Assembly (NCBI RefSeq): GCF_003362805.1
Contig: NZ_QNQT01000017.1
Span: forward strand, 1-55,888
DNA length: 55,888 nt
DNA from: Neobacillus piezotolerans
GTDB lineage: Bacteria; Bacillota; Bacilli; Bacillales; Cytobacillaceae
Direction of reading: 5' to 3'
Positions 43,671 to 53,180 of this stretch are shown one piece after another. The first letter of the stretch is position 1. Every line of letters starts with the position of its first letter. The notes beneath the pieces are model-generated. The model made no database searches, was not told the origin of the DNA, and saw nothing but the letters and a program-made list of their open reading frames with translations. The position numbers and the translations under genes were made by a program.

Positions 43671-44942
43671 ATGAGCGGCTATAACGCAGTATCAGCAAAA
43701 AATACAGAAAATGCTCCAAACGGTAACGGTCTATATTCACAATCTGTAGCTTTCTCCCATTACAACAATCTTTCAGCTCAATTACCTATCGAACCCAAAA
43801 CTGGTCAATTGGTAGCTGGTGGTATAAAAGAGCAAGCTGAACAGTGCTTTAAAAATATCAAGGCAATTGCAGACAGCATCGATCATGTTATGAGCGATAT
43901 TGTTAGAATCACGGTATTCGTTAAGAATATTAAAGATGTAGACGCTGTAGACGAAGTTTATAAAACATTCTTCCCGACTTATGTTCCCGCACGTACAACA
44001 GTTGCAGTCGCAGACCTTCCTAAGGGTGCATCTGTTCAGATTGAAGCGCTTGTTTCGCATGGCGAAGGTACAATTCCGAACGCACCACAAGCAGGCGACC
44101 TTATCAAGCTTACCAACAACACGTCAAATGCACCAATCAGCCCGCTATCTTCACAGACTGTATCGTTCTCTCACTATAATAACCTTACTGCTCAGCTGCC
44201 GATCGATCCAAAGACTGGCCGTTTGGTTGTTGGCGATGTTAAAGAGCAGACTGCACAGTGCTTGAAAAACATCAAGGCAATTTTAGAAAGTATCGACGTT
44301 CCATTTGACGATATCGTTAAAATCAACGTTTTCCTTACAGACTTGGCTGATACTGAAGCTGTAAATGAAGTTTACTCTAGGTTCTTCCCGGATTCAGCGA
44401 TTGCTAGGGCTGTGGCTTACGTCCCTGCACGTACAACAGTTCAAGCTGCTGCTTTACCTTTGGGTGCTTCTGTTCAAATCGAAGCAGTCGTGTCGCACGG
44501 TGACGGTACACCTCCACAGGCGATCGAAGACAGACACGGCATTGTCATCTGGGCGAACAATACTGACAACGCACCAAAGAATTCTCTATCTACACAAACT
44601 GTAGCGTTCTCTCATTACAATCACCTTTCAGCTCAATTACCTTTGGATCCAAAAACAGGTGAATTGGTAGCTGGCGGTGTAAAAGAGCAGACTGAACAGT
44701 GCTTGAAGAATATCAAGGCAATTGTAGAAAGCATCGACCATGTTTTGGAAGATGTCGTTAAAGTGAATATCTTCGTTAAAAATATTGAAGATATTGAAGC
44801 TGTAGACGAAGCTTACAAAACATTCTTCCCACAAGGTACTCCTGCACGTAGAGTAGTTGGCGTATCAGCTTTACCTGAAGATGCTTTGATCCAAATTGAT
44901 GCGATTGTATCAAATGCTGAAGGAACACCTCGAAAAGCATAA
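43671..44942 (+). CDS. Three-domain RidA (YjgF/UK114) fusion protein
   Basis: A 423-residue protein made of three RidA domains in tandem (about 1-130, 145-278 and 290-416). Each has a SHYNNLSAQLP-like strand, PKTGxLV, a CxKNIKAI helix and a PAR motif (Arg108, Arg254, Arg393) matching the catalytic Arg of RidA. The active-site Glu is kept in domains 1 and 2 (VQIEA) but is Asp in domain 3 (IQIDA). Domain 2 carries an insert IARAVAYVPAR that looks like a small duplication. RidA proteins are homotrimers of about 125-residue subunits that hydrolyse reactive enamines/imines. The start follows AAAGGGG. Confidence 0.9.
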   Translation: MSGYNAVSAKNTENAPNGNGLYSQSVAFSHYNNLSAQLPIEPKTGQLVAGGIKEQAEQCFKNIKAIADSIDHVMSDIVRITVFVKNIKDVDAVDEVYKTFFPTYVPARTTVAVADLPKGASVQIEALVSHGEGTIPNAPQAGDLIKLTNNTSNAPISPLSSQTVSFSHYNNLTAQLPIDPKTGRLVVGDVKEQTAQCLKNIKAILESIDVPFDDIVKINVFLTDLADTEAVNEVYSRFFPDSAIARAVAYVPARTTVQAAALPLGASVQIEAVVSHGDGTPPQAIEDRHGIVIWANNTDNAPKNSLSTQTVAFSHYNHLSAQLPLDPKTGELVAGGVKEQTEQCLKNIKAIVESIDHVLEDVVKVNIFVKNIEDIEAVDEAYKTFFPQGTPARRVVGVSALPEDALIQIDAIVSNAEGTPRKA

Positions 44943-45015
44943 CAGGCATTTGTTTGTAAAACAGGAACTAGCAAGATTACTTGTTAATCCGAAATTGCTT
45001 ATCCTATTCATAAAA

Positions 45016-45056
45016 AGGGCTGTCTCAAATGAAAATTGAGACAGCCTTCCTTTTTT
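45016..45056 (+). terminator. Terminator after the RidA fusion gene
   Basis: AGGGCTGTCTCAA/TTGAGACAGCCTT stem followed by TTTTTT. The GGCTGTCTCAA word is also common at the ends of some insertion sequences; no transposase is present here. Confidence 0.85.
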
Positions 45057-45555
45057 AACAGAGCAGATGAAATAGCATCGAAATTATAGCCGATTACGGC
45101 AGAAATTTTGATAACCTGCCTATTCGTTCTTTCCTCCCCCTCATCGCTCTCCCACCCCCTCAAAACCCTTGTGGTTCTAGCGCTCTTTCCCCTTTTCTCT
45201 CCTTCCGTTACTTTTTCTTCTGTTATTAAGTCTTCCCCAAAACCTCGATTTTCGCCCTCTTAGTTCCGTTCTGGCCTATAACAAATATTCTGCCAATGTT
45301 AAAGAGTTCTTCCCGTAATGGCCCTTATTGGTCGAGAGATTGAAGAGATATTGGACAAAGAAAAAAGACTGGACCACTATTGGATCCAGCCCGAATTTTT
45401 ATTGAGTTACCAATTGAATACATATGTTCTGCCTGCTCTTTTTTCTTCTCGCTCTTTCCTCTAATGTACCAACTATTTAACAGTAGGTACCGACTTTTTA
45501 GCAGAGGAAGAAGAAAGTGACAGGCTAATAATTTACTACCGTTGTGAGTTCCAAA
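45057..45555. other. 500-bp gene-poor stretch downstream of glmS
   Basis: No supported gene. The plus strand is unusually pyrimidine-rich between 45120 and 45260. A short frame from ATG 45317 (MALIGREIEEILDKEKRL) ends after about 48 codons and has no ribosome site. A hairpin with CTGGA/TCCAG arms lies at about 45370-45392. It may be decayed coding or mobile-element DNA; no terminator for glmS is obvious. Confidence 0.4.
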
Positions 45556-47358
45556 CTACTCCACTGTAACGGATTTTGCCAAATTCCTTGGCTTGTCGAC
45601 GTCACAATCGCGGTGCAGGGCCGCATAGTAAGCCAAAAGCTGCAAAGGTATAACAGAGATAAGCGGTGTGAGCTGTTCATGAACGACTGGCAGGACGAAT
45701 GTATCTTCGTCTGTTTCCAGCCCTTTCATGGAAATGATGCAAGGATTGGCTCCGCGGGCTGCCACTTCCTTGACGTTGCCGCGAATGCTCAGATTTACGT
45801 TTTCCTGGGTGGCTAGGGCGATGACCGGGGTTCCTTCCTCAATCAGGGCGATGGTGCCGTGCTTCAGCTCGCCGCCTGCAAAGCCTTCCGCCTGGATGTA
45901 GGAAATCTCCTTAAGCTTTAGGGCACCTTCGAGGCACACATAATAGTCGACTGCCCTTCCAATAAAGAAAGCGTTCCTTGTGACAGTCAGGAATTCCCGA
46001 GCGATGTGCTCCATGATTTCCTTTGAATCGCACAGTGCTTCCATAGCATTCGCCACAATGCCCAGCTCCTGGACGAGATCGAAGCCGATTTCGCGGCCGC
46101 GGCTCTTCGCTGAAACTTCGGCAACAATAGCGAGGACAGCCAGCTGGGCTGTGTACGCCTTCGTGGATGCAACGGCGATTTCAGGGCCGGCATGGAGCAG
46201 AAGCGTATAATCTGCTTCACGGGAAAGCGTCGAGCCCGGAACGTTCGTGATTGTCAGGGCCGGATAACCCATTTCCTTTACCTGTACAAGGACGGCGCGG
46301 CTGTCGGCTGTCTCACCGCTTTGAGAAATGAAAACAAACAGCGGCTTTTCGGACAGGATCGGCATATTATAGCCGAACTCGGACGAAATATGGACCTCGA
46401 CCGGTATTCCTGCGAGCTTTTCAATCATTTGCTTACCGACAAGCCCCGCATGGTAGGAAGTACCCGCGGCAATAATATAAACCCTGTCAGCTGCAGTGAT
46501 GGCCTCAACGATTTCGCTATCAATCGATAAGCCGCCGTTTTTATCCTGGTATTTCTGGATAATTTTACGCATGACAAGCGGCTGCTCGTCAATCTCTTTC
46601 AGCATATAGTGAGGGTAAGTGCCCTTTTCGATATCACTTGCATCAAGCTCGGCCTTGTATGGCGAGCGGCTGATAGTTTCGCCCTTCAGATTCTGGATTG
46701 TCACTTCATCCTTCTTTACGATGACAATTTCCTTATCCATTAGCTCTACAAATTGATCGGTTACCTGAAGCATCGCCATTGCGTCGCTGGCGACAACATT
46801 GAACATATCGCCAAGGCCTACAAGCAGCGGGCTCTTGTTTTTCGCGACATAGATGGTTTCGTTGTCTTCCTCATCGAGCAAAGCAAGTGCATACGAACCC
46901 TTAAGAAGGGTAAGCGTCTTGCAGAACGCCTCAAGCGTGCTCAGGCCCTCATTCGCAAAAAGGTCGATCATCTGGACGATGACTTCCGTATCTGTATCGC
47001 TTTGTAGCTCGACACCCTGCAAATAATCGCGCTGAAGCTCCGAATAGTTCTCGATTACACCGTTATGGACGAGTGTAAACCTGCTCGTGCCGCTCCTGTG
47101 TGGATGGGCGTTCCTGGTGCTTGGCGCGCCATGGGTTGCCCAGCGGGTATGGCCAATTCCGGCATTCGCGATGACGGATGTGTCAACGATTTTCCTCAGA
47201 TCCGCAATCCGGCCCTTTTCCTTGAATACCTGAACGCCTTCGTTGCTCATGACAGCGATTCCCGCAGAATCATAACCACGGTATTCAAGCTTTTCAAGGC
47301 CTTTCAGCAAAATTTCTTTTGAATCTTTATTTCCTATATATCCAACGATTCCACACAT
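45556..47358 (-). CDS. glmS: Glutamine-fructose-6-phosphate aminotransferase GlmS
   Basis: A 600-residue amidotransferase making glucosamine-6-phosphate, the first step toward UDP-GlcNAc. The N-terminal glutaminase begins [13 protein letters not shown]; the Cys after Met is the nucleophile. Two SIS domains follow ([37 protein letters not shown]), and the C-terminus [13 protein letters not shown] is typical. Expression is governed by the ribozyme just upstream. Confidence 0.98.
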   Translation of the reverse strand: MCGIVGYIGNKDSKEILLKGLEKLEYRGYDSAGIAVMSNEGVQVFKEKGRIADLRKIVDTSVIANAGIGHTRWATHGAPSTRNAHPHRSGTSRFTLVHNGVIENYSELQRDYLQGVELQSDTDTEVIVQMIDLFANEGLSTLEAFCKTLTLLKGSYALALLDEEDNETIYVAKNKSPLLVGLGDMFNVVASDAMAMLQVTDQFVELMDKEIVIVKKDEVTIQNLKGETISRSPYKAELDASDIEKGTYPHYMLKEIDEQPLVMRKIIQKYQDKNGGLSIDSEIVEAITAADRVYIIAAGTSYHAGLVGKQMIEKLAGIPVEVHISSEFGYNMPILSEKPLFVFISQSGETADSRAVLVQVKEMGYPALTITNVPGSTLSREADYTLLLHAGPEIAVASTKAYTAQLAVLAIVAEVSAKSRGREIGFDLVQELGIVANAMEALCDSKEIMEHIAREFLTVTRNAFFIGRAVDYYVCLEGALKLKEISYIQAEGFAGGELKHGTIALIEEGTPVIALATQENVNLSIRGNVKEVAARGANPCIISMKGLETDEDTFVLPVVHEQLTPLISVIPLQLLAYYAALHRDCDVDKPRNLAKSVTVE

Positions 47359-47454
47359 ATTCTAGTCCTCCTGTTGCAAAGAGGGCAAGACCGTGCCGAG
47401 GGCAAAGCTTGCCCCCTTATCTCCGTATTGTTCTCTATTAGGATGCCTTGGCAA

Positions 47455-47625
47455 ATCATCCTTTATGAGTGCGCAGCTTGCGTCCCTTTGTCCATTGAGT
47501 CGCCTCAATGATTTAAGGAGCAATTTTCGGCCGTGCGCTGCGGCCGGGAGGCATCCGCCGAAACATTCGATAAACCTCCACCTCGTCAACTAACCCCTTC
47601 TTCGTCCAGGTTAGTTCTGGCGCTT
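47455..47625 (-). ncRNA. glmS ribozyme: glmS ribozyme-riboswitch
   Basis: In the glmS 5' leader the minus strand contains the conserved ribozyme core: AGCGCCAGAAC at the cleavage site (47613-47624), GTTGACGAGG-GGAGGTT-ATCGA, TTTCGGCGGATGCCTCCCGGC (in parts), then a 3' domain with paired GAGGCGACTC. Cleavage is expected between the A and G of AGCGCC, near 47623/47624. Known biology: glucosamine-6-phosphate triggers self-cleavage and mRNA decay by RNase J. The 3' boundary is approximate. Confidence 0.93.
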
Positions 47626-47657
47626 TTATAACTTTGCAAACCCCTGTCCACCTTTCT

Positions 47658-47686
47658 ATTCTTGAATAAATTGGAATTTTTTTCAA
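47658..47686 (-). promoter_or_regulatory. Candidate glmS promoter
   Basis: TTGAAA-N17-AAGAAT (-35 at 47681-47686, -10 at 47658-47663). The -10 is weak, but the position places the RNA start about 25 nt ahead of the ribozyme cleavage site. Confidence 0.4.
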
Positions 47687-47804
47687 AACTATTTAGCAAA
47701 CAAGCAGTTTACATGTTACATGAAGATAGTGTATGCGTCAAGATGAAGAGTTCCTTGTTTTTTACCCAGGGAGATTGGACTAAAAACTGCTTGGATGATA
47801 ATAA

Positions 47805-47841
47805 AATATGCATAAGGGAACACTTCCGTTCCCTTATGCAT
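47805..47841 (-). terminator. Putative terminator of glmM
   Basis: A perfect GCATAAGGGAA/TTCCCTTATGC stem with an 8-nt loop, 10 nt after the glmM stop. On the minus strand the tail is ATATTTTATTAT, a weak T-tract. Confidence 0.65.
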
Positions 47842-47851
47842 TGGATAAGCA

Positions 47852-49201
47852 CTACTCCTTTAGACCCATTTCTGCTTCTACTACCGTTGCAATCCGGTTG
47901 ACATAGTCCCTGCACAGATCCTCTGTCGGAGCTTCCGCCATGACCCGCACAAGTGGCTCTGTCCCCGATGGACGGACAAGGATGCGCCCGTTTCCAGCCA
48001 TCTCCGTTTCAACCTGGGTAATGATTTCTTTTACTTTGTCATTGTCGGTAACATGGTATTTGTCTGTTACCCGGATGTTGACAAGGATTTGCGGGAATTT
48101 CTGGATTTCGTTCGCCAGCTCGGATAGCGGCTTCTTTGTCGCTTTCATGATATTCACAAGCTGAAGGCCGGTCAAAAGCCCATCACCGGTTGTATTGTAA
48201 TCAAGGAAAATGATATGCCCCGACTGTTCTCCGCCAAGATTGTAACCATTCTTCTTCATTTCCTCAACGACATAGCGGTCGCCAACTGCTGTCTGGACGC
48301 TTTGAATGCCGTTCCTCTCTAGCCCTTTATAAAATCCAAGGTTGCTCATAACGGTTGATACGACCGTAGAGTGCTTCAGCCTGTTTTGTTCCTTTAAATA
48401 CTTGCCGCAAATGTACATGATTTGGTCGCCATCCACGACAGCTCCGTTTTCATCAATTGCAATGACTCGGTCTCCATCTCCGTCAAATGCAAGCCCGATG
48501 TCCGCATCCTTTTCCTTTACAAAAGCAGCCAGTGCCTCTGGATGGGTGGATCCGACTCCCGCGTTAATATTCAGGCCGTTTGGCGAAGCTCCCATCGTTG
48601 ATAGGTCTGCTTCAAGATCGGCAAACAGATGGGTTGCCAGAGAAGATGTCGCCCCGTGCGCGCAATCAAGCGCGATATGGATGCCGGAAAAGTCTTCATC
48701 AACCGTTTGTTTAAGGTATTGCAGATATTTCTGTCCACCCTCAAAATAGTCATTCACAAGGCCAAGGCTGGCACCCACTGGACGGGGAAGGTTGTCCTCC
48801 GGCAAGTCCATCAGCTGTTCAATTTCATTTTCCTGTTCATCGGAAAGTTTGAATCCATCCGGACCAAAGAATTTAATTCCGTTATCTTCAACAGGATTGT
48901 GCGAAGCTGAAATCATTACGCCCGCCTGCGCTCCCAAAGCCTTGGTTAGATATGCTACTCCAGGAGTGGAGATAACGCCAAGCCTCATTACCTCAGCTCC
49001 AATCGAAAGGAGGCCAGCGACAAGCGCACCCTCAAGCATATGGCCGGATATGCGGGTATCACGCCCGATAATCACTTTTGGCCTCTCTTTGTCTTTCGTG
49101 AGGACGAATCCCCCAAACCTTCCCAATTTAAAAGCAAGTTCCGGTGTCAGTTCGCTGTTGGCGACACCCCGTACTCCATCGGTCCCGAAATATTTTCCCA
49201 T
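47852..49201 (-). CDS. glmM: Phosphoglucosamine mutase GlmM
   Basis: A 449-residue alpha-D-phosphohexomutase that converts glucosamine-6-phosphate to glucosamine-1-phosphate. The N-terminus is [14 protein letters not shown], the phosphoserine loop [18 protein letters not shown], the metal loop [13 protein letters not shown], and GEQSGHI the sugar-binding loop. Its C-terminus [12 protein letters not shown] binds phosphate. The gene follows cdaR in the conserved cdaA-cdaR-glmM order; in B. subtilis GlmM binds and inhibits CdaA. Confidence 0.98.
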   Translation of the reverse strand: MGKYFGTDGVRGVANSELTPELAFKLGRFGGFVLTKDKERPKVIIGRDTRISGHMLEGALVAGLLSIGAEVMRLGVISTPGVAYLTKALGAQAGVMISASHNPVEDNGIKFFGPDGFKLSDEQENEIEQLMDLPEDNLPRPVGASLGLVNDYFEGGQKYLQYLKQTVDEDFSGIHIALDCAHGATSSLATHLFADLEADLSTMGASPNGLNINAGVGSTHPEALAAFVKEKDADIGLAFDGDGDRVIAIDENGAVVDGDQIMYICGKYLKEQNRLKHSTVVSTVMSNLGFYKGLERNGIQSVQTAVGDRYVVEEMKKNGYNLGGEQSGHIIFLDYNTTGDGLLTGLQLVNIMKATKKPLSELANEIQKFPQILVNIRVTDKYHVTDNDKVKEIITQVETEMAGNGRILVRPSGTEPLVRVMAEAPTEDLCRDYVNRIATVVEAEMGLKE

Positions 49202-49242
49202 TCTACAATCGCTCCTTCTACTGAATCCACATCAAATGGTGG

Positions 49243-50478
49243 TTATGCATCTGTTTTTGTTATTGTAATGGTAGCCGTTGTTTTGGCCATCCTCCAGGAA
49301 ACATCTTTAGGCCCGTCGACCTCTATGTCAACATCATGATCGCCTTCATCCAAACCCGTAAGTTCAACAAAAAGCCGGAAGTCGGAAGGTCCGATCGAAT
49401 CTATTTTATCGGCTGGACCATAGACAAGCAGGCTTGTATTTCCGCCCTCCGGGTCTTTGAAAACAACCTTTTGATCGGGGGAAAGGCCCCTGATGCTCAC
49501 CGGGATGGAAGAAATCTGCTTTTCCTCTTCATCAGATCGTACCTTGACAGTTACTTTGACAAGTTCAGGAGAAACCTTTTTAATTCCTTCCGAAATGATA
49601 ACCGGAACAGTTACCGTTCCGCTCTCTTTTATTTTGCTTAAATCTACCTCTGCCCTTACTGCCTTTGTGGCGGCAAGGACGTCCTCATCGGCGGTGATGA
49701 CAGCTTCCTTCACATCGGCGTCAATTGATTCAAGTACCAGTCCGTCTGGCAGGGAGCCCTTTTGGACGATATTGATCGGCACCTGCTTCGTCAAGCTTTT
49801 GATTGGAATGGTCACTTCTACCGAATCAGGTTCAACAATGACACTGAGTTTGTTCAGTTCTCTGTCAAATACCCGTATTTTTGCATCCCTTGTTGTGGTT
49901 TGTTCAATTGGCCTCTTCAAATCAACAGTGGCTTTTACATAGGTGATGCTGTCAATGATATCCCTCGCGCCGGTGATCTTCACTTTATCCGGGTTAACCT
50001 TTGGCGATGACGCCGCGAACCCGTCTTTTACCATTGAGGTGTTGTACTCGGGTTCGACACTGAATTCCTTCGTTATTCTCTCCTGGATTGAAATATTCAC
50101 CGTTGATGGAGAAACCACCGCATCCAGTTTATCAGATAAATCGCGAACCTTCAGTTTAACAGACCTGTTCCCAATCTGGGCCCCCTCGAGGTCCACATAC
50201 ACTTCAAAATTCCTCAATGCTTTAGCATTTTGGACGTGGCTCTTCGGCCCGGTAATTTTTAGGTTCACTGTATCGGGTATCCCCGTTACGATGAGATTTT
50301 TTGTATCATAATACGCATTGACGGGAACATCTTTTATCGTTTCCGCCGTCTCATCGCCCGGTACGTAAAATTCATTCGGCTTCTTTCCTTCGGTTGCCGG
50401 TACAGAGGAATAAAGCAGGAATGCGAGCAACAGGGCGACAACTTTTACAAACCAGCTGTGATCCAGCATTTTATCCAT
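49243..50478 (-). CDS. cdaR: YbbR-domain regulator CdaR
   Basis: A 411-residue extracytoplasmic protein with one N-terminal membrane helix (WFVKVVALLLAFLLYSS) and four YbbR repeats (starting about 50, 140, 225 and 315). It regulates the diadenylate cyclase CdaA from outside the membrane. The gene overlaps the 3' end of cdaA by 8 nt. Confidence 0.94.
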   Translation of the reverse strand: MDKMLDHSWFVKVVALLLAFLLYSSVPATEGKKPNEFYVPGDETAETIKDVPVNAYYDTKNLIVTGIPDTVNLKITGPKSHVQNAKALRNFEVYVDLEGAQIGNRSVKLKVRDLSDKLDAVVSPSTVNISIQERITKEFSVEPEYNTSMVKDGFAASSPKVNPDKVKITGARDIIDSITYVKATVDLKRPIEQTTTRDAKIRVFDRELNKLSVIVEPDSVEVTIPIKSLTKQVPINIVQKGSLPDGLVLESIDADVKEAVITADEDVLAATKAVRAEVDLSKIKESGTVTVPVIISEGIKKVSPELVKVTVKVRSDEEEKQISSIPVSIRGLSPDQKVVFKDPEGGNTSLLVYGPADKIDSIGPSDFRLFVELTGLDEGDHDVDIEVDGPKDVSWRMAKTTATITITKTDA

Positions 50479-51298
50479 TTTTCTTCATCCTCCAATTCCA
50501 AAGGGTTGAAGATGTTGTTTTTCCCCTGTCTTTTCCTACAATTTCATTGTTTATCATATCCTTGAAGGTATCCATGCTTAAATCCCGGTACAACTCCCCG
50601 TTCTTTGTAAGCGAGATGCTTCCTGTTTCCTCGGACACAACGATGGTGATGCTATCGGTCACCTCGCTGATTCCGAGCGCTGCTCTATGCCTTGTCCCGA
50701 GCTCCTTCGAAATGAACGGGCTCTCCGATAATGGCAGGTAACATGCGGCTGCGGCTACATTATTTTTTTGCAAGATAACAGCCCCATCATGCAGAGGCGT
50801 ATTCGGAATAAAAATATTGATTAACAGCTCTGAAGAAATCTTCCCATCAAGCCGGATGCCTGTTTCAATATAGTCAGTCATCCCTGTTTCCCGCTCAATT
50901 GAAATAAGAGCCCCAATTCTCCGCTTCGCCATATAATCGGTGGCCTTGAAAATGGCGGACGCCGTTTTTTCGAGTTCTTCCTCTTCCTGCCCGCTGCTTC
51001 TCGAAAAAAACCGTCCGCGGCCGAGCTGTTCAAGCGCTCTTCTTAATTCAGGCTGAAATATGATGATGATTGCGAGGAAACCCCATGTAATAATGTTGTC
51101 CACAATCCAGCTTAATGTCCTTAAATCAAAAAAGTCGCTGAGTACCTTCACTATTAGAATGACAAAGATCCCTTTTAAAAGCTGGACCGCCTTTGTCCCT
51201 TTTATTAACATAATCAGTTTATAGACGACGTACCAGACGATGGCAATGTCGACTATGCTGGCCAAAGATTTAAAAAGTGAAAAATCTCCAAAAGACAT
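50471..51298 (-). CDS. cdaA: Diadenylate cyclase CdaA
   Basis: A 275-residue membrane enzyme that makes c-di-AMP. Three N-terminal helices (about 12-80) precede the DAC domain (about 100-250). The active-site motifs NTPLHDGAVIL and GTRHRAALGISE (DGA and RHR) are intact. The ATG at 51298 follows GGAGG; the longer frame adds a non-conserved N-terminus. c-di-AMP controls potassium and osmotic balance and is essential in many Firmicutes. Confidence 0.96.
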   Translation of the reverse strand: MSFGDFSLFKSLASIVDIAIVWYVVYKLIMLIKGTKAVQLLKGIFVILIVKVLSDFFDLRTLSWIVDNIITWGFLAIIIIFQPELRRALEQLGRGRFFSRSSGQEEEELEKTASAIFKATDYMAKRRIGALISIERETGMTDYIETGIRLDGKISSELLINIFIPNTPLHDGAVILQKNNVAAAACYLPLSESPFISKELGTRHRAALGISEVTDSITIVVSEETGSISLTKNGELYRDLSMDTFKDMINNEIVGKDRGKTTSSTLWNWRMKKNG

Positions 51299-51528
51299 TG
51301 GTTTTCCTCCGGTCGTATATTTAAGGAAAAGAGCCGAAAAACCAGCCCTTATTAAAGTGAAAAAGCATATGTCCGAATGCCTGATGCATCCGGCAACTTG
51401 GTGCCAGCTTCGTTTTGAAAAAAATACTAACAATTCAATATCATATGTAACTTTCTCATTATACCATAAAATGATTCAGAACGAGGAGTGCTGTGCCAAA
51501 CGCAAATCGTTCCCTCGGTAGGCCGATA

Positions 51529-51560
51529 ACAAAAATAAGCCACCGATGTGGCTTATTTTT
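51529..51560 (-). terminator. Terminator of sigW-rsiW
   Basis: AATAAGCCAC/GTGGCTTATT hairpin with a 4-nt loop and a T-rich tail on the minus strand. It overlaps the rsiW stop and separates sigW-rsiW from cdaA. Confidence 0.85.
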
Positions 51561-52185
51561 TGTCAGGCTCCTTTTTGCCATCCAGGCTTACAAGTTCTGT
51601 TGCCGTTTTTTTAATATGATACCAAATCCAATCGAAGGCGCGGTCGACCTCTTCTATTTTCCCCGTCACATTTCCCGCGGAAGCAAGGTATTGTTCCCCG
51701 TTTATTACAGTGACATTACCCTGAACTTCCCCTTCAATTTTTATATCGCCATTTTTTACAATAAGGTCCCCTTTTACAACCTTACCTGCCGGGACAATTA
51801 CTGTATGGTCCTTAACGACGACCTGGCCAGCGTTAGTGGTCGAGAATTCACGGTCACTATCCCAGGCAGAGAAAAGACTGCCAGCCATTAGGAAAATAAA
51901 GACCGCGGCCGCTGTAACAAACGGGTGCCGCTTCATCCAGCGCTGCATTCCAATCTTTTTCTTTTCCTTGGGCAACTTTGCCATAACCGATTGGGTAAAA
52001 TTATCAGGAGCATGGACATTGGCGGTACTACGAATAAGGGCAACCGTCTTCTTCATTTCATGGAAGACGGTCTGGCAGGCTTTGCACGTGCCCAAATGAT
52101 CCTTTAATACCTGTTCATGCTCTGGATCTAAATCGTCATCAAGATATTCATGCATATAAACAATTATTTCCTCAGGACAGTTCAC
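51553..52185 (-). CDS. rsiW: Anti-sigma-W factor RsiW
   Basis: A 210-residue single-pass membrane anti-sigma factor. The N-terminal zinc-binding anti-sigma domain has the H-x3-C-x2-C site (HLGTCKAC), followed by VMAKLPKEKK, one membrane helix (FVTAAAVFIFLMAGSLFS, about 88-105) and an outer domain. The conserved pieces AKLPKEKK and NGEQYLASAGNVTGKIEE match B. subtilis RsiW. Envelope stress triggers PrsW and RasP cleavage and frees SigW. I chose GTG at 52185; the GTG at 52194 lies within the ribosome site. Confidence 0.94.
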   Translation of the reverse strand: MNCPEEIIVYMHEYLDDDLDPEHEQVLKDHLGTCKACQTVFHEMKKTVALIRSTANVHAPDNFTQSVMAKLPKEKKKIGMQRWMKRHPFVTAAAVFIFLMAGSLFSAWDSDREFSTTNAGQVVVKDHTVIVPAGKVVKGDLIVKNGDIKIEGEVQGNVTVINGEQYLASAGNVTGKIEEVDRAFDWIWYHIKKTATELVSLDGKKEPDKK

Positions 52186-52197
52186 ATTATTCACCTC

Positions 52198-52761
52198 TTA
52201 TACATGTCGTAATTGTTTCCTTAATGCTTCCCGCCCTCGATGAATCCTGGTTTTTACCGTACCAAGGGGCAAATCGAGTATTTCACTTATTTCGTTAAGC
52301 GACAATTCTTCGATATATTTCAGGACAATGACTGACCTGTATTTTTCGGGCAGCTTCACTATTTCCCCCTGGATGGTCTCCTGAAGTTCCATCATCTCTA
52401 CCTCTTTTTCAGGAAGGGGGGAATCAGATGGGATCCTGGAATAGAGGGTCAGTCCTTCCGTTCCGGCCATCTCGGCATCTAAATAATAATCCGGCTTTTT
52501 TTTACGGATTCTGTCAATACAGAGATTGGTCGCAATCCTGTACAGCCATGTCGAGAATTTATATTCCTGGTTATAGCTGTTAATATTGACATATGCCCTG
52601 ATAAAGGCTTCCTGGGCGATTTCTTCTGCCTCATGCCTGTTCCCAAGCATCCTGTATCCCAGCTGGTACAGTTTATCCTTGTACAGCTCGACAATCTCGG
52701 CAAATGCATCCTGGTCGCCTTTTTTTATTTGTTTTATTCTTTTTTTGACAAGAGCATCCAA
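52198..52761 (-). CDS. sigW: ECF sigma factor SigW
   Basis: A 187-residue ECF sigma factor. Region 2 has RMLGNRHEAEEIAQEAFIRA and STWLYRIATNLCID; region 4 has LSLNEISEILDLPLGTVKTR. It controls genes against antibiotics and envelope stress. An autoregulatory sigma-W promoter lies directly upstream. It is 12 nt ahead of rsiW. Confidence 0.97.
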   Translation of the reverse strand: MDALVKKRIKQIKKGDQDAFAEIVELYKDKLYQLGYRMLGNRHEAEEIAQEAFIRAYVNINSYNQEYKFSTWLYRIATNLCIDRIRKKKPDYYLDAEMAGTEGLTLYSRIPSDSPLPEKEVEMMELQETIQGEIVKLPEKYRSVIVLKYIEELSLNEISEILDLPLGTVKTRIHRGREALRKQLRHV

Positions 52762-52798
52762 TGTTTTACCTCCGCCTCCAATTGCGGCTATGCGATAG

Positions 52799-52824
52799 TA
52801 CGAACCGCTTGCAAAAAGGTTTCA
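52799..52824 (-). promoter_or_regulatory. Autoregulatory sigma-W promoter
   Basis: TGAAAC-N16-CGTA on the minus strand (-35 at 52819-52824, -10 at 52799-52802). This is an exact match to the sigma-W consensus. Confidence 0.93.
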
Positions 52825-52934
52825 TTTATTTAAAAACAATTTTAACAAAATCTTACCATATATCTATCTCTGAGGTTTGAAATTATGAAAGAACGGAGAT
52901 AAAAATAGTAACTTTGAGAAAGGAATTGGTACCC

Positions 52935-53099
52935 ATGCATTGTCAGCTATCCCGTCTGGCCAGGGAAATTGAAACATCCCGGAGAGAAATGGTCCAGCTT
53001 GCTTCCAAAGCATCCCTTACAGACAGAAACGTAATCGAGGCCAGCACCAAACTGGACTCTTTGCTGAACACATACCATCTCATGATTAATCAAAAATAA
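52935..53099 (+). CDS. Spo0E-family aspartyl-phosphate phosphatase
   Basis: A 54-residue helical hairpin protein of the Spo0E/YisI/YnzD type. The conserved pattern is LAREIETSRREMVQLA ... VIEASTKLDSLLNTY, where the family signature is SxxLDxLLNxY. Such proteins remove phosphate from Spo0A~P and delay sporulation. The ATG at 52935 is used; AAAGGA lies 11 nt upstream. It is divergent from sigW. Confidence 0.85.
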   Translation: MHCQLSRLAREIETSRREMVQLASKASLTDRNVIEASTKLDSLLNTYHLMINQK

Positions 53100-53123
53100 A
53101 TTAAGTTCGTAATCCATTTAAAA

Positions 53124-53165
53124 AGCCAGCTGCTACTCATCAAAGTGACAGCTGGTTTCTTGTTT
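53124..53165 (+). terminator. Terminator after the Spo0E-like gene
   Basis: CCAGCTG/CAGCTGG stem with a longer loop, followed by TTTCTTGTTTTTT. It lies between convergent genes. Confidence 0.75.
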
Positions 53166-53180
53166 TTTACAATATTGCCC

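Noticed and set aside
45317-45463. Short frame MALIGREIEEILDKEKRL as a possible ATPase or transposase start
   Set aside because: No ribosome site, no recognisable domain and an early stop; kept only as part of the gene-poor stretch.
47362-47593. Overlapping ORFs on both strands upstream of glmS
   Set aside because: They lie within the glmS ribozyme leader; no ribosome site and the RNA explains the conservation.
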